Under the pieces are notes generated by a model. The model had not been told where the DNA came from and ran no database searches. It saw nothing but the letters and a program-made list of their open reading frames with translations. Below, one piece after another: positions 25,155-33,026 of a stretch of DNA of 64,000 nt (its first letter is position 1; the number at the start of each line of letters is the position of its first letter). Location: contig JAJCXO010000215.1 of assembly GCA_029263395.1 (NCBI GenBank), positions 1 through 64,000 of the forward strand. The letters run 5' to 3'. This DNA comes from Acidobacteriota bacterium. Its GTDB lineage: Bacteria > Acidobacteriota > Thermoanaerobaculia > Multivoradales > J023. A program made the position numbers and the translations under genes.

Positions 25155-27122
25155 TCAGCTCGCCAGTTCGGGTAGATCTCGGAACAACTCGAGAGCTTCC
25201 GGATTGGCCAGGGCATCCGCATTCTTCACTGGCCGACCGTGGATAACCTCACGCACCGCCAACTCGGTGATCTTGCCGCTCAAGGTGCGTGGGATATCCG
25301 CGACCAGGACAATCTTCTTGGGCACATGGTACGGCGAAGCATTGGCCTTGATCTGCTGACGAATGCGACCGCTCAAGTCGTCTGAAAGCTCGACGCCGTC
25401 GCGCAGCCGCACGAACAGCACGATACGAGTGTCGTCGCCCCACTGCTGGCCAATCACCAAGCTCTCGACAACCTCATCGTTCTGTTCGACCTGACGGTAG
25501 ATTTCTGCGGTGCCGATGCGCACCCCTCCAGGGTTGAGGGTGGCGTCAGAGCGACCATAAATGATCATGCCGCCACGTTCGGTGATCTCCGCCCAATCAC
25601 CGTGTCGCCAGATGCCAGGAAAGTGTTCGAAGTAGGCGGCGTGATATCTGGAACCGTCGGGATCGTTCCAGAATTCGACCGGCATGGAGGGGAACGGTTC
25701 GGTACACACCAATTCTCCCTTTTGGCCAACCACTGACTGGCCGGCATCGTCGAACACTTCCACTTTCATACCCAAGCCACGGGTTTGGAGCTCACCGCGA
25801 TAAACCGGTGCAATCGGGTTGCCGAGAGCAAAACAGGAGATCAGATCGGTACCACCCGAGATCGACGACAGGCAGACGTCGTTTTTGATGTCGCGATAGA
25901 CAAAATCGTAACTCTCCGGTGCCAACGGCGAACCGGTGGAGAGGACAGCCCGCAAAGCGGAGAGATCGTGCGCTCGCCCAGGGTGCAGACCCTCTTTTTC
26001 AACCAACGACAAGTATTTGGCACTGGTGCCGAAAATCGTGATCTGCTCGCGCGCCGCCATCTCGAACAGAATGTCGCCCCGGGGTTTCACCGGCGAGCCA
26101 TCGTAGAGCACCACCGTGGCACCCACCGCCAGGCTCGACACCAGCCAATTCCACATCATCCAGCCACAGGTGGTGTAGTAGAAGATGTGATCGTCACGCC
26201 GCAGGTCGGTGTGGAGGATCAGCTCTTTCAAGTGCTGGATCAAGGTTCCGCCAGCGCCGTGCACCATACATTTCGGTAGGCCTGTCGTGCCCGAGGAGTA
26301 CATGATGTAGGCCGGGTGGGCGAAGGGTTGTTGAGAGAAGTCGATCTCCCCGGGCTCGAAGTTGCCCACGAAGTCTGCCCAGGTCACGACCCGATCCGAG
26401 AAGGCGAGATCCGGCGTGGGGTCCAGATAGGGCACAACCACGACCTGTTCGATCGCCGGAATAGCCAACAACACCTTCTGAACCCGCTCCAGGGAGCCAA
26501 ACGTCTTACCGCCGAAGCGGTAACCGTCCGCCACGAACAACACCTTGGGGGCGATCTGACCAAAACGATCCAGCATACCCTTGGCGCCAAAATCCGGCGA
26601 GCAAGACGACCACACCGCCCCCAGGCTGGTGGCGGCGAGCATTGCCATCACCGTCTGGGGCAAGTTGGGCATGAATCCCGCAACCCGATCACCGGGCTCG
26701 ACCCCCAGCCGCCGTAAAGCTTGCGCTAGACGGGAGACCTCGTCGTAAAGCTCGGCGTAGCTGTGCTCGCTTTGGCGCCCGGCTTCGTTCCAAAACACCA
26801 CCGCGGCACGATCGTCGCGGTAGCGCAGAAGGTTCTCGGCAAAATTGAGCCGTGCTTCCGGAAACCAACGTGCACCCAGCATGGTTTCTGCTGGCTGGAG
26901 GGTCACCTCCGGCGGTTCGGAGGCGACGATCCCACCGTAATGCCACATGGCTCGCCAGAACGCGGCAGGCTCGTCGACCGACCACTGATAAAGCGAGGGA
27001 TAGTCGGTCACCGACGGCACGGCGGCGCCCACCTCGTGGATGAACGCCGTCAGGTTGGCTGCGCCGACCCGGTCTTCAGACGGCGTCCAGAACGGATCAC
27101 TCTCATGGGTGGGCTGACTCAT
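25155..27122 (-). CDS. Acetoacetyl-CoA synthetase (acetoacetate--CoA ligase)
   Basis: 655 aa, typical for this enzyme. ANL superfamily; the N-terminus has the acetyl/acetoacetyl-CoA synthetase cap (YPSLYQWSVDEPAAFWRAMW). The P-loop YSSGTTGLPK is at residues 275-284. The acetoacetate-type middle segment is YTTCGWMMWNWLVSSLAVGA, and the C-terminal adenylation Lys lies in IPRTLSGKITELAVREVI. It activates acetoacetate to acetoacetyl-CoA with ATP. It starts 24 bp after fumarylacetoacetase, whose product is acetoacetate, so the pair forms the last steps of tyrosine/homogentisate catabolism feeding acetyl-CoA production. ATG start at 27122. Confidence 0.95.
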   Translation of the reverse strand: MSQPTHESDPFWTPSEDRVGAANLTAFIHEVGAAVPSVTDYPSLYQWSVDEPAAFWRAMWHYGGIVASEPPEVTLQPAETMLGARWFPEARLNFAENLLRYRDDRAAVVFWNEAGRQSEHSYAELYDEVSRLAQALRRLGVEPGDRVAGFMPNLPQTVMAMLAATSLGAVWSSCSPDFGAKGMLDRFGQIAPKVLFVADGYRFGGKTFGSLERVQKVLLAIPAIEQVVVVPYLDPTPDLAFSDRVVTWADFVGNFEPGEIDFSQQPFAHPAYIMYSSGTTGLPKCMVHGAGGTLIQHLKELILHTDLRRDDHIFYYTTCGWMMWNWLVSSLAVGATVVLYDGSPVKPRGDILFEMAAREQITIFGTSAKYLSLVEKEGLHPGRAHDLSALRAVLSTGSPLAPESYDFVYRDIKNDVCLSSISGGTDLISCFALGNPIAPVYRGELQTRGLGMKVEVFDDAGQSVVGQKGELVCTEPFPSMPVEFWNDPDGSRYHAAYFEHFPGIWRHGDWAEITERGGMIIYGRSDATLNPGGVRIGTAEIYRQVEQNDEVVESLVIGQQWGDDTRIVLFVRLRDGVELSDDLSGRIRQQIKANASPYHVPKKIVLVADIPRTLSGKITELAVREVIHGRPVKNADALANPEALELFRDLPELAS

Positions 27123-27146
27123 ACAATAAGGAACTTATGCTGGCGT

Positions 27147-28454
27147 TTAGGCCGGCAGAATTGTGCCTCGGCACTCACCGAAGCCAACCCGCGCCGTGCC
27201 TTCCTTCTCACACGCACCGCGCAGGATCACCTCGTCACCGTCCTGCAAGAATCTGCGCACTTCGCCGGTGGGCAAGTCGATCGGCTCGCTGCCCCGCCAG
27301 GTGAGCTCCAGCAAACACCCCCGGGCACTCTTGTCTTGGCCGGAAACGGTACCGCTCGCCAACAGATCGCCGGGCCGTAGGTTGCATCCATTCGAGCCGT
27401 GGTGGGCCAACATCTGAGCCGCCGTCCAATACATGTCGCGAAAGTTGGCACGACTCAGGCGATGGGGTTCGAGGCCCTGCTGCCGCATCTGGGGCGTGCG
27501 GATGAACACCTCGAGATCGAGATCGACCCCACCGTGGGAGCGATTGCGCTCCGAGTCGAGGTGTGGCAACGGCTGGGGATCTCCTTCCGGCCGCTCGAAA
27601 GCCGGGATGCGATAGGGCGCCAGGGCTTCGGTGGTGACCACCCAAGGTGAGACCGAAGTCGAGAAGCTCTTGGCCAGAAACGGTCCTAGAGGTTGGTATT
27701 CCCACTTTTGGATATCTCGGGCCGACCAATCGTTGACCAGGCAAAAACCGAAGATGTTGTCGTCGGCTTGATCCACGGAAAAAGCCGTTCCCTGGTCGTT
27801 GCCCGCCCCGACGAAGAAACCAACCTCGAGCTCGTAGTCAAACAGCTTGCAGGGCCCGAAGGTTGGGGCCTCCGCATCGTCAGCTTTGGTCTGACCGTGA
27901 GGACGCCGAACCGGTGTATCGCTCACCACGATCGACGAGCTGCGGCCGTGGTAACCGATCGGGATGTGTTTGTAGTTCGGCATCAGCGGGTTGTCTGGAC
28001 GAAACATGCTGCCGACGTTGGTGGCGTGGAAGATCGAACAGTAGAAGTCCGTGTAGTCACCAATCGCAGCAGGCATCCCCATCTCGGCATCCGACATCGG
28101 CACCAGGGTGGCTTCGGCCTGCTGCTGCTGAGCACTGTCGGAACGCAGCAGACGAGAAATCGCTTGCCGCAGCGCCGACCACTCGGCAGCACCGAGGCCC
28201 ATCAACGTATTGAGCGAGCTCTCCCGGCCAGCTTCTGCAGCAGCGCCAGTCAGCAGACCCTGGTCGCAACAGGCGGCGAGGTCGAGAATCTGGTCACCGA
28301 TCGCAACGCCGACCCGGAATGGCTCGGCACTGCCTTGGCGGCGAAAGACGCCAAACGGCAGGTTTTGGACCGGAAAATCCGCACCCGGCGTATTGGCCGA
28401 GTCGAGCCAGCTGCGCAGATCGGAATTGTGGGTTTCGTTGAGTGTCTGTGTCAT
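27147..28454 (-). CDS. fahA: Fumarylacetoacetase
   Basis: 435 aa, full length for FAH. An N-terminal SH3-like domain (ENLPFGVF-type entry, here FPVQNLPFGVFRRQ) is followed by the catalytic FAH fold. Characteristic segments are DYTDFYCSIFHATNVG, NYKHIPIGYHGRSSSIVVS and the metal-ligand acidic motif LFDYELEVGFFVGAG. The C-terminal GDLLASGTVSGQ is also present. It hydrolyses 4-fumarylacetoacetate to fumarate and acetoacetate. The ATG at 28454 has AGGAT upstream. It is directly upstream of acetoacetyl-CoA synthetase and preceded by the 157-bp palindromic element, which therefore occupies its likely promoter region. Confidence 0.96.
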   Translation of the reverse strand: MTQTLNETHNSDLRSWLDSANTPGADFPVQNLPFGVFRRQGSAEPFRVGVAIGDQILDLAACCDQGLLTGAAAEAGRESSLNTLMGLGAAEWSALRQAISRLLRSDSAQQQQAEATLVPMSDAEMGMPAAIGDYTDFYCSIFHATNVGSMFRPDNPLMPNYKHIPIGYHGRSSSIVVSDTPVRRPHGQTKADDAEAPTFGPCKLFDYELEVGFFVGAGNDQGTAFSVDQADDNIFGFCLVNDWSARDIQKWEYQPLGPFLAKSFSTSVSPWVVTTEALAPYRIPAFERPEGDPQPLPHLDSERNRSHGGVDLDLEVFIRTPQMRQQGLEPHRLSRANFRDMYWTAAQMLAHHGSNGCNLRPGDLLASGTVSGQDKSARGCLLELTWRGSEPIDLPTGEVRRFLQDGDEVILRGACEKEGTARVGFGECRGTILPA

Positions 28455-28497
28455 GGTTCAAGATCCTAATAAGAATCGAAGACAAGCGACCGGCTGG

Positions 28498-28654
28498 TGC
28501 CCTGTTTGATTAGAACGTTCCGAATATTCTCGAGGATTTCTTGTGGCTGACAAGGCTTGCCGACGCAGGAATAGTGGGGCTCTTTAGAGGAGGCGTAACG
28601 CCGTCAGGCGCAAGAAAGACCGAGAATAGCGGAACGGATTAGTCAAACAGGGCA
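28498..28654. repeat. 157-bp near-palindromic element (MITE- or hairpin-like)
   Basis: The ends are a perfect 12-bp inverted repeat: TGCCCTGTTTGA at 28498-28509 and TCAAACAGGGCA at 28643-28654. The homology continues inward for about 55 bases on each arm with roughly 80% match by hand alignment (for example CGTTCCG, TATTCTCG, TTTCTTG and CTGAC on both arms). An inner small palindrome is GGCGT-A-ACGCC. The right end abuts the stop codon of the sulfatase-like gene. No target-site duplication or ORF is visible and no second copy was noticed in the window. Confidence 0.75.
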
Positions 28655-30844
28655 TTAGTCTCCGAGTTGTTGCAATAGCTCACTGGCCTGCTGACGCTTC
28701 GAGGCGTATCCGGGACCCGATGCCAGCTCTAAGAAACGCGCCAGGGCCTGGCGTGCGTGTTCCTCGTTCTCGAGCTGTGCCTCGACCAACCCCATGTTCA
28801 AGAGCACGTCCAAGTTGTCGGGAGCGCGCTGCAAGGCTTGCTTCCAAGCATCAATAGCAGCCGTCGACGAATCTAGATTGTAGAGTGCTATGCCGAGATT
28901 GTTCCATGAACCAACCAGATCTTGATCGATCCCAAGGGCTTTTTCTGCGTGGACCCGGGCTTCGCGGTACCGCTGCCTGGTAATTGCGAGAAAAGACAGG
29001 TTCTCGTATGTCCGGGCCAGCTTTGGATCCGCAGCCAACAAGCTCCGCAGAATCGAGTCTGCTTGATCGTAGAGCCCGAGATACGTCAAAGCCAATGCAA
29101 GATGGTTGCGCGCTTCGAGATCGCTCGCCTTCTCGGCCAAAGGCGTCAGGATCTCCTTCGCCTCCTGGGCACGACCGGTGTTGACCAGGGTTAACCCGAG
29201 TTGGCGTAGAAGCTCGCGACCGGCAACACCTTCCTGACGAGCCTGAGTCATGACCTCGACCGCCCGTTCGAGCTCTCCGGTCTGAATCAACAAGGTCGAC
29301 AAGTAGATGTAGACCACACCCATGGAGGGCCTCTCTTTGAGGATTTCCTCTCCGAGTTTGATCGCCTGCCGCGCTTCGCCTCGGGTGGCAAGGTCTGCCA
29401 GACGCCCGACCTTGTGATCGAGCGCAACCAATGTCTTGGGGTCGTCCGCCGCGGTATAACGCTGCTTCTTGACCGTCTTGGCGCCGAGATAGCCAAGGCT
29501 GCGGAGGCGCTCGGCGTCATCTTCGGAGATCTCGCCCATAGCTGGCGGCCAGCTCGACTCCTCGGGGATCAACCGCACCAGGGCCTGAGCTGTTCCGCGC
29601 TCTCGGACAAAAAGATTGTGCTGCTCGCCAGGATCTTCACCCAGTTCGTAAAGCTCGGGTATCGGCAACACGATGAGCTTACGATCGCCCTCGAGGACGC
29701 CGCGCATCGGCGCCCAGCCATAGTCGAGGTGGGCGGAGAGTGCCTCGAAGAAGGACTCTTTCGGATGGCCGCTTGCCGGATCCAGCAACGACCGTCCCGG
29801 TAGGTCAGGTATCGGCTCCTCACCCAAGGCCGCCAATAGGGTCGGCATGAGGTCGATATGGCGTGCCGATCGATCGTCGCGTGCGGGTTCGATGCCGTCA
29901 CCCCACAACACCATCGGTACGGCCAGGGTCGACTCATAAGCGAATAGGCCATGCGTCGCCTCGCCGTGTTCGCCCAGCGACTCACCATGGTCCGAGGTGA
30001 ACGCAATGACCGTCGAACTTTCTTCACCTTCTACAAAGCGGCCGAGCAGCGGTGTCAAGAATGCGTCCACCGCAGAGACTTCGCCGCGATACGGATCGGT
30101 TGCGAACCGAGACCGGAACGGCTCAGGCGGGGCATAGGGAGCGTGGGGATCGAACAGATGCACCCACAAGAATTTGCGCTGGTCTCGATTAGCGAGCCAC
30201 CAGCTCAACGCCCGTTCGACCACGTCGTCGCCCCGACGCTCGGAGTAGGAGAAGAGGGCACTGCCGGCATCCTGTTGTTGGGCGTTGAGCTCTTGGTCTC
30301 CAACTTCGTCATCGTAAACATCGAAGCCACGAGCCAGACCGAATCTAGAATCGAGCGGGAAGGCAGCAACAAACGCCGCGGTGGCAAACCCTTCCGCCTG
30401 CAACATCGAACTCAAGGTGGGAATATCATCCGCCAGAACGAAGCCACCGTTGTGCCGCACACCGTGCTGGAAAGGGTAGAGGCCGGTCAGGATACTAGCG
30501 TGCGAGGGTAGGGTCGTCACAGCATGCGCGTGGGCTTTGGCGAAGACCCGACCGGTGCTGGCTAGACGATCCAGGGTCGGGGTTTCGACTTTGGCATCAC
30601 CAGCAAATCCCAAGGTGTCGGCACGCAGCGTGTCGATCGTGATCAGGATCGCATTGCGATGGGGAACCAAGCCTCCGCCTCGACTCTGGTCTGGCACAGC
30701 GGCAGCCGCAGCCGCCACTTTCACCAGCCCACCAAGCAGCAGCAAACAACCAAGCTGGGCCGCAACAGCCGACCTTTGCAGGCGAGCCGTAGCTAGCCAG
30801 CGGATCCTGTCCGAATCTCGCCGCACCGCGGCCCAATGGTTCAT
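28655..30844 (-). CDS. Sulfatase-like hydrolase fused to TPR repeats
   Basis: 729 aa. A basic N-terminus with a hydrophobic segment (signal or anchor, CLLLLGGLVKVAAAAAAV) leads into an alkaline-phosphatase-superfamily sulfatase domain. Metal-ligand start: ILITIDTLRADTLGFAG. The active-site region TTLPSHASILTG has Thr where formylglycine sulfatases have Cys or Ser in C/S-x-P-x-R. Later ligands are LFDPHAPY and TSDHGESLGEHGEATHG. From about residue 480 at least six TPR units follow. Without the Cys/Ser it may be a phosphodiesterase or phosphoglycerol-transferase-like enzyme using Thr as nucleophile, or a non-catalytic protein. It overlaps the upstream CRTAC1 gene by ATGA, so the two are translationally coupled. 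Confidence 0.9.
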   Translation of the reverse strand: MNHWAAVRRDSDRIRWLATARLQRSAVAAQLGCLLLLGGLVKVAAAAAAVPDQSRGGGLVPHRNAILITIDTLRADTLGFAGDAKVETPTLDRLASTGRVFAKAHAHAVTTLPSHASILTGLYPFQHGVRHNGGFVLADDIPTLSSMLQAEGFATAAFVAAFPLDSRFGLARGFDVYDDEVGDQELNAQQQDAGSALFSYSERRGDDVVERALSWWLANRDQRKFLWVHLFDPHAPYAPPEPFRSRFATDPYRGEVSAVDAFLTPLLGRFVEGEESSTVIAFTSDHGESLGEHGEATHGLFAYESTLAVPMVLWGDGIEPARDDRSARHIDLMPTLLAALGEEPIPDLPGRSLLDPASGHPKESFFEALSAHLDYGWAPMRGVLEGDRKLIVLPIPELYELGEDPGEQHNLFVRERGTAQALVRLIPEESSWPPAMGEISEDDAERLRSLGYLGAKTVKKQRYTAADDPKTLVALDHKVGRLADLATRGEARQAIKLGEEILKERPSMGVVYIYLSTLLIQTGELERAVEVMTQARQEGVAGRELLRQLGLTLVNTGRAQEAKEILTPLAEKASDLEARNHLALALTYLGLYDQADSILRSLLAADPKLARTYENLSFLAITRQRYREARVHAEKALGIDQDLVGSWNNLGIALYNLDSSTAAIDAWKQALQRAPDNLDVLLNMGLVEAQLENEEHARQALARFLELASGPGYASKRQQASELLQQLGD

Positions 30845-32793
30845 CGGCTGACTTCAGCCTCCTCCACAATCTCCACCCGAGAACCTACCACGAGGCCTTC
30901 GGTGATCATTTGGCGCGCTCCCGAGGGCCAGTGGACCTCGATGTGATCGATCTTCTTCTGATCACCTAGGCCGAAGTAGAGCGGTAGTGAGCTATGCGAC
31001 AGATAGCCCGACTTGCCGTCGTTTGATTGGGTCAACACCAGATCACCGGCTTTCACCTGGACAACCGCACCAAGTCCATCTCGATTCGACGTTTTACCCA
31101 CCAACTCAACTTCCAAGGTGTTGATTTTGGTCTGTTCTGACAGATCGCTGATCAAAATCAACGGCGGGGCGTTGAACTCATTGGTGACGATATCGAGGTC
31201 ACCATCGCGGTCGAGATCGAAGATCACCGAGGATCGCGTCCCGAGGGTTCCTAGCACAGTGACGGACCCGTCTTCACCCTCACAATGATCGTGTGTTTTA
31301 TCTTTGCCGCCGCATTCGAGATCAAACCAGTCCTGGGTCACTTGCTTGTCCTTGCGCGGTTCGACCCCGAGCACGTATTCGCTATCCAAAAACTTCTCGC
31401 CCTTGTTGTTGAGGAGCAGCGAATTGACCGCGTAGCGGAATGGGTAGTTCATGCTCGACGTGAAGAAGAGGTCCTCGAAGCCATCCGCGTTGAGGTCGCC
31501 AGCGCTCAGCCCCCATGGCCAGTAGTTCTCGGTGCCGACGGCATCAGAGATCTCCTCCCAGGCGACGCTGCCTCCTTTGTTACCGAGGTGGCGGTAGAAC
31601 GCGTTGCCGAAAATGTTGTTGGCACCACCCTGCAGCTGGGGCTCCTTCCACTGCATCCGCGACTTGAGTTTCTCGCGCTCGGGCCCAATGTTCTCACTCA
31701 TGTCGGAGTGCATATCGGTCAAGGCTAGATCAAAGAGACCATCGTTGTTGTAGTCGAGAAACTCGATCCCCATCGAGCCCCAAGGAGTTTTGGGGAACAG
31801 CTTGGCGGAGGCATCTTCGAAACGATTGCCCTCGATATTGAGATAAACGTGATCATCCCCTTGCATGTTGGGCAGGTAGAGATCGAGAAAACCGTCGCCG
31901 TTGAGGTCGATCACCGACACATCACCGCTCCAACTGCCATCGACCAACCCGGTTTGCTTCGAGACATCGGCAAAACGCACGCTGCCACCGTCGCTACGAC
32001 CGAGATTCTTGTAGAGGATGCTGGTTTCGGTTCGCTCATCGAAAAGGTGGCCGGAAAACGCCTGCTCGACGCCGATGTAGTAATTCGCTCGGCCTTGGCG
32101 ACTGGTGGTGTAAACACCGACGTTGGTCACAAATAGATCGAGCAGGCCGTCGCGGTCGTAATCGAAGAAGGCAGCGCCGGACGAATGACCAACATGGTCA
32201 ACTCCCGCCGCCTGAGAGATGTCTTTGAATCGACCCTTACCGTTGTTCTCAAACAGGAGATTGCCCATTTTGACAGTGGTCACGAAAAGATCGGCATCTC
32301 CGTCATTATCGATATCGGCGAAGGTGCCAGCCACGCTGATGCGGTCTGCCACCGCCACTCCAGCCGAGTCGGTGATGTTCTCGAACTTGCCCTTGCCGAG
32401 GTTACGCCATAACTGGTTGGCGCCAACTTGATTGAGAAAGTAGATATCGTGCAAGCCGTCGCCATCCACGTCCCCTACCGTAAGGCCGTTCCCATGGTCA
32501 TAGTGCACCATCTTGTAGTCTTTGCCCGCATCGTCGACGATCTGGTGCCGGAATTGAATACCGCTCTCGTCCGTACGGTCCGTGAAACCGAAGAAGTAGA
32601 AGACCTTGAACTGATCGAGAGTTTCAAGCTGGGCTTTGGCTCGGTCCATCAAAGCGCTTTCGCCGATATCACCCGGCACCAGCAGGCGCTTCCGCGGTTG
32701 CGTCTGAGCCTCTTCCGCATCAGCTGTCCACAGTGGAAGACACAAACACGCCGCCAGTCCGAGACCCACATAGCTTCGGCGATCGAACGTCAT
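30841..32793 (-). CDS. Secreted CRTAC1-family protein (FG-GAP repeats, ASPIC/UnbV)
   Basis: About 650 aa from the ATG at 32793, which has AAAGGAG seven bases upstream; the 31-codon open extension is rejected. The signal peptide is within MTFDRRSYVGLGLAACLCL. FG-GAP loops rich in Asp include DVDGDGLHDIYF, DIDNDGDADLFV, DYDRDGLLDLFV and DLNGDGFLDLYL. The C-terminal ASPIC/UnbV domain includes IDHIEVHWPSGARQMI. It is predicted to be a periplasmic or extracellular calcium-binding beta-propeller of unknown partner. It is coupled by a 4-bp overlap to the sulfatase-like/TPR gene, repeating the CRTAC1-plus-TPR pairing seen twice more downstream, and is divergent from the next CRTAC1 gene at 33027. Confidence 0.9.
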   Translation of the reverse strand: MTFDRRSYVGLGLAACLCLPLWTADAEEAQTQPRKRLLVPGDIGESALMDRAKAQLETLDQFKVFYFFGFTDRTDESGIQFRHQIVDDAGKDYKMVHYDHGNGLTVGDVDGDGLHDIYFLNQVGANQLWRNLGKGKFENITDSAGVAVADRISVAGTFADIDNDGDADLFVTTVKMGNLLFENNGKGRFKDISQAAGVDHVGHSSGAAFFDYDRDGLLDLFVTNVGVYTTSRQGRANYYIGVEQAFSGHLFDERTETSILYKNLGRSDGGSVRFADVSKQTGLVDGSWSGDVSVIDLNGDGFLDLYLPNMQGDDHVYLNIEGNRFEDASAKLFPKTPWGSMGIEFLDYNNDGLFDLALTDMHSDMSENIGPEREKLKSRMQWKEPQLQGGANNIFGNAFYRHLGNKGGSVAWEEISDAVGTENYWPWGLSAGDLNADGFEDLFFTSSMNYPFRYAVNSLLLNNKGEKFLDSEYVLGVEPRKDKQVTQDWFDLECGGKDKTHDHCEGEDGSVTVLGTLGTRSSVIFDLDRDGDLDIVTNEFNAPPLILISDLSEQTKINTLEVELVGKTSNRDGLGAVVQVKAGDLVLTQSNDGKSGYLSHSSLPLYFGLGDQKKIDHIEVHWPSGARQMITEGLVVGSRVEIVEEAEVSR

Positions 32794-33026
32794 CTCTACG
32801 CTCCTTTTTCCGGTTGTCGACTCCTCGAACGGGAGCCGCATGTCAGTGTACCGATTGGTCTGGCGGACTATCAAGCGATCGGCCAATCCGCCTATGCTAC
32901 GATCTCAGCGGCGGTACCTGCCGCTCTCCGCGTCGCTTGCTCTCGCCGGCTAGGATACCTATCCTCCTCGCGATCGCCACTTTCAGGTCGTCCAACTAGG
33001 CTCTGTTCTCTATCCATGGATTCACC
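32794..33026. promoter_or_regulatory. Divergent promoter region between two CRTAC1 operons
   Basis: 233 bp that must hold promoters for both directions. It contains the 14-bp palindrome AGGATACCTATCCT at 32952-32965 and a 6-bp stem AGCGGC/GCCGCT near 32907. Both are candidate operator sites. I see no convincing -35/-10 pair. Confidence 0.4.

Noticed and set aside
24571-25175. Long open frames on both strands through the 42-bp repeats, giving cysteine- or Asn/Thr-rich repeat peptides
   Set aside because: They exist in several frames at once only because the unit length is a multiple of three. No signal peptide or plausible start context was seen, and none of the frames extends convincingly beyond the array.
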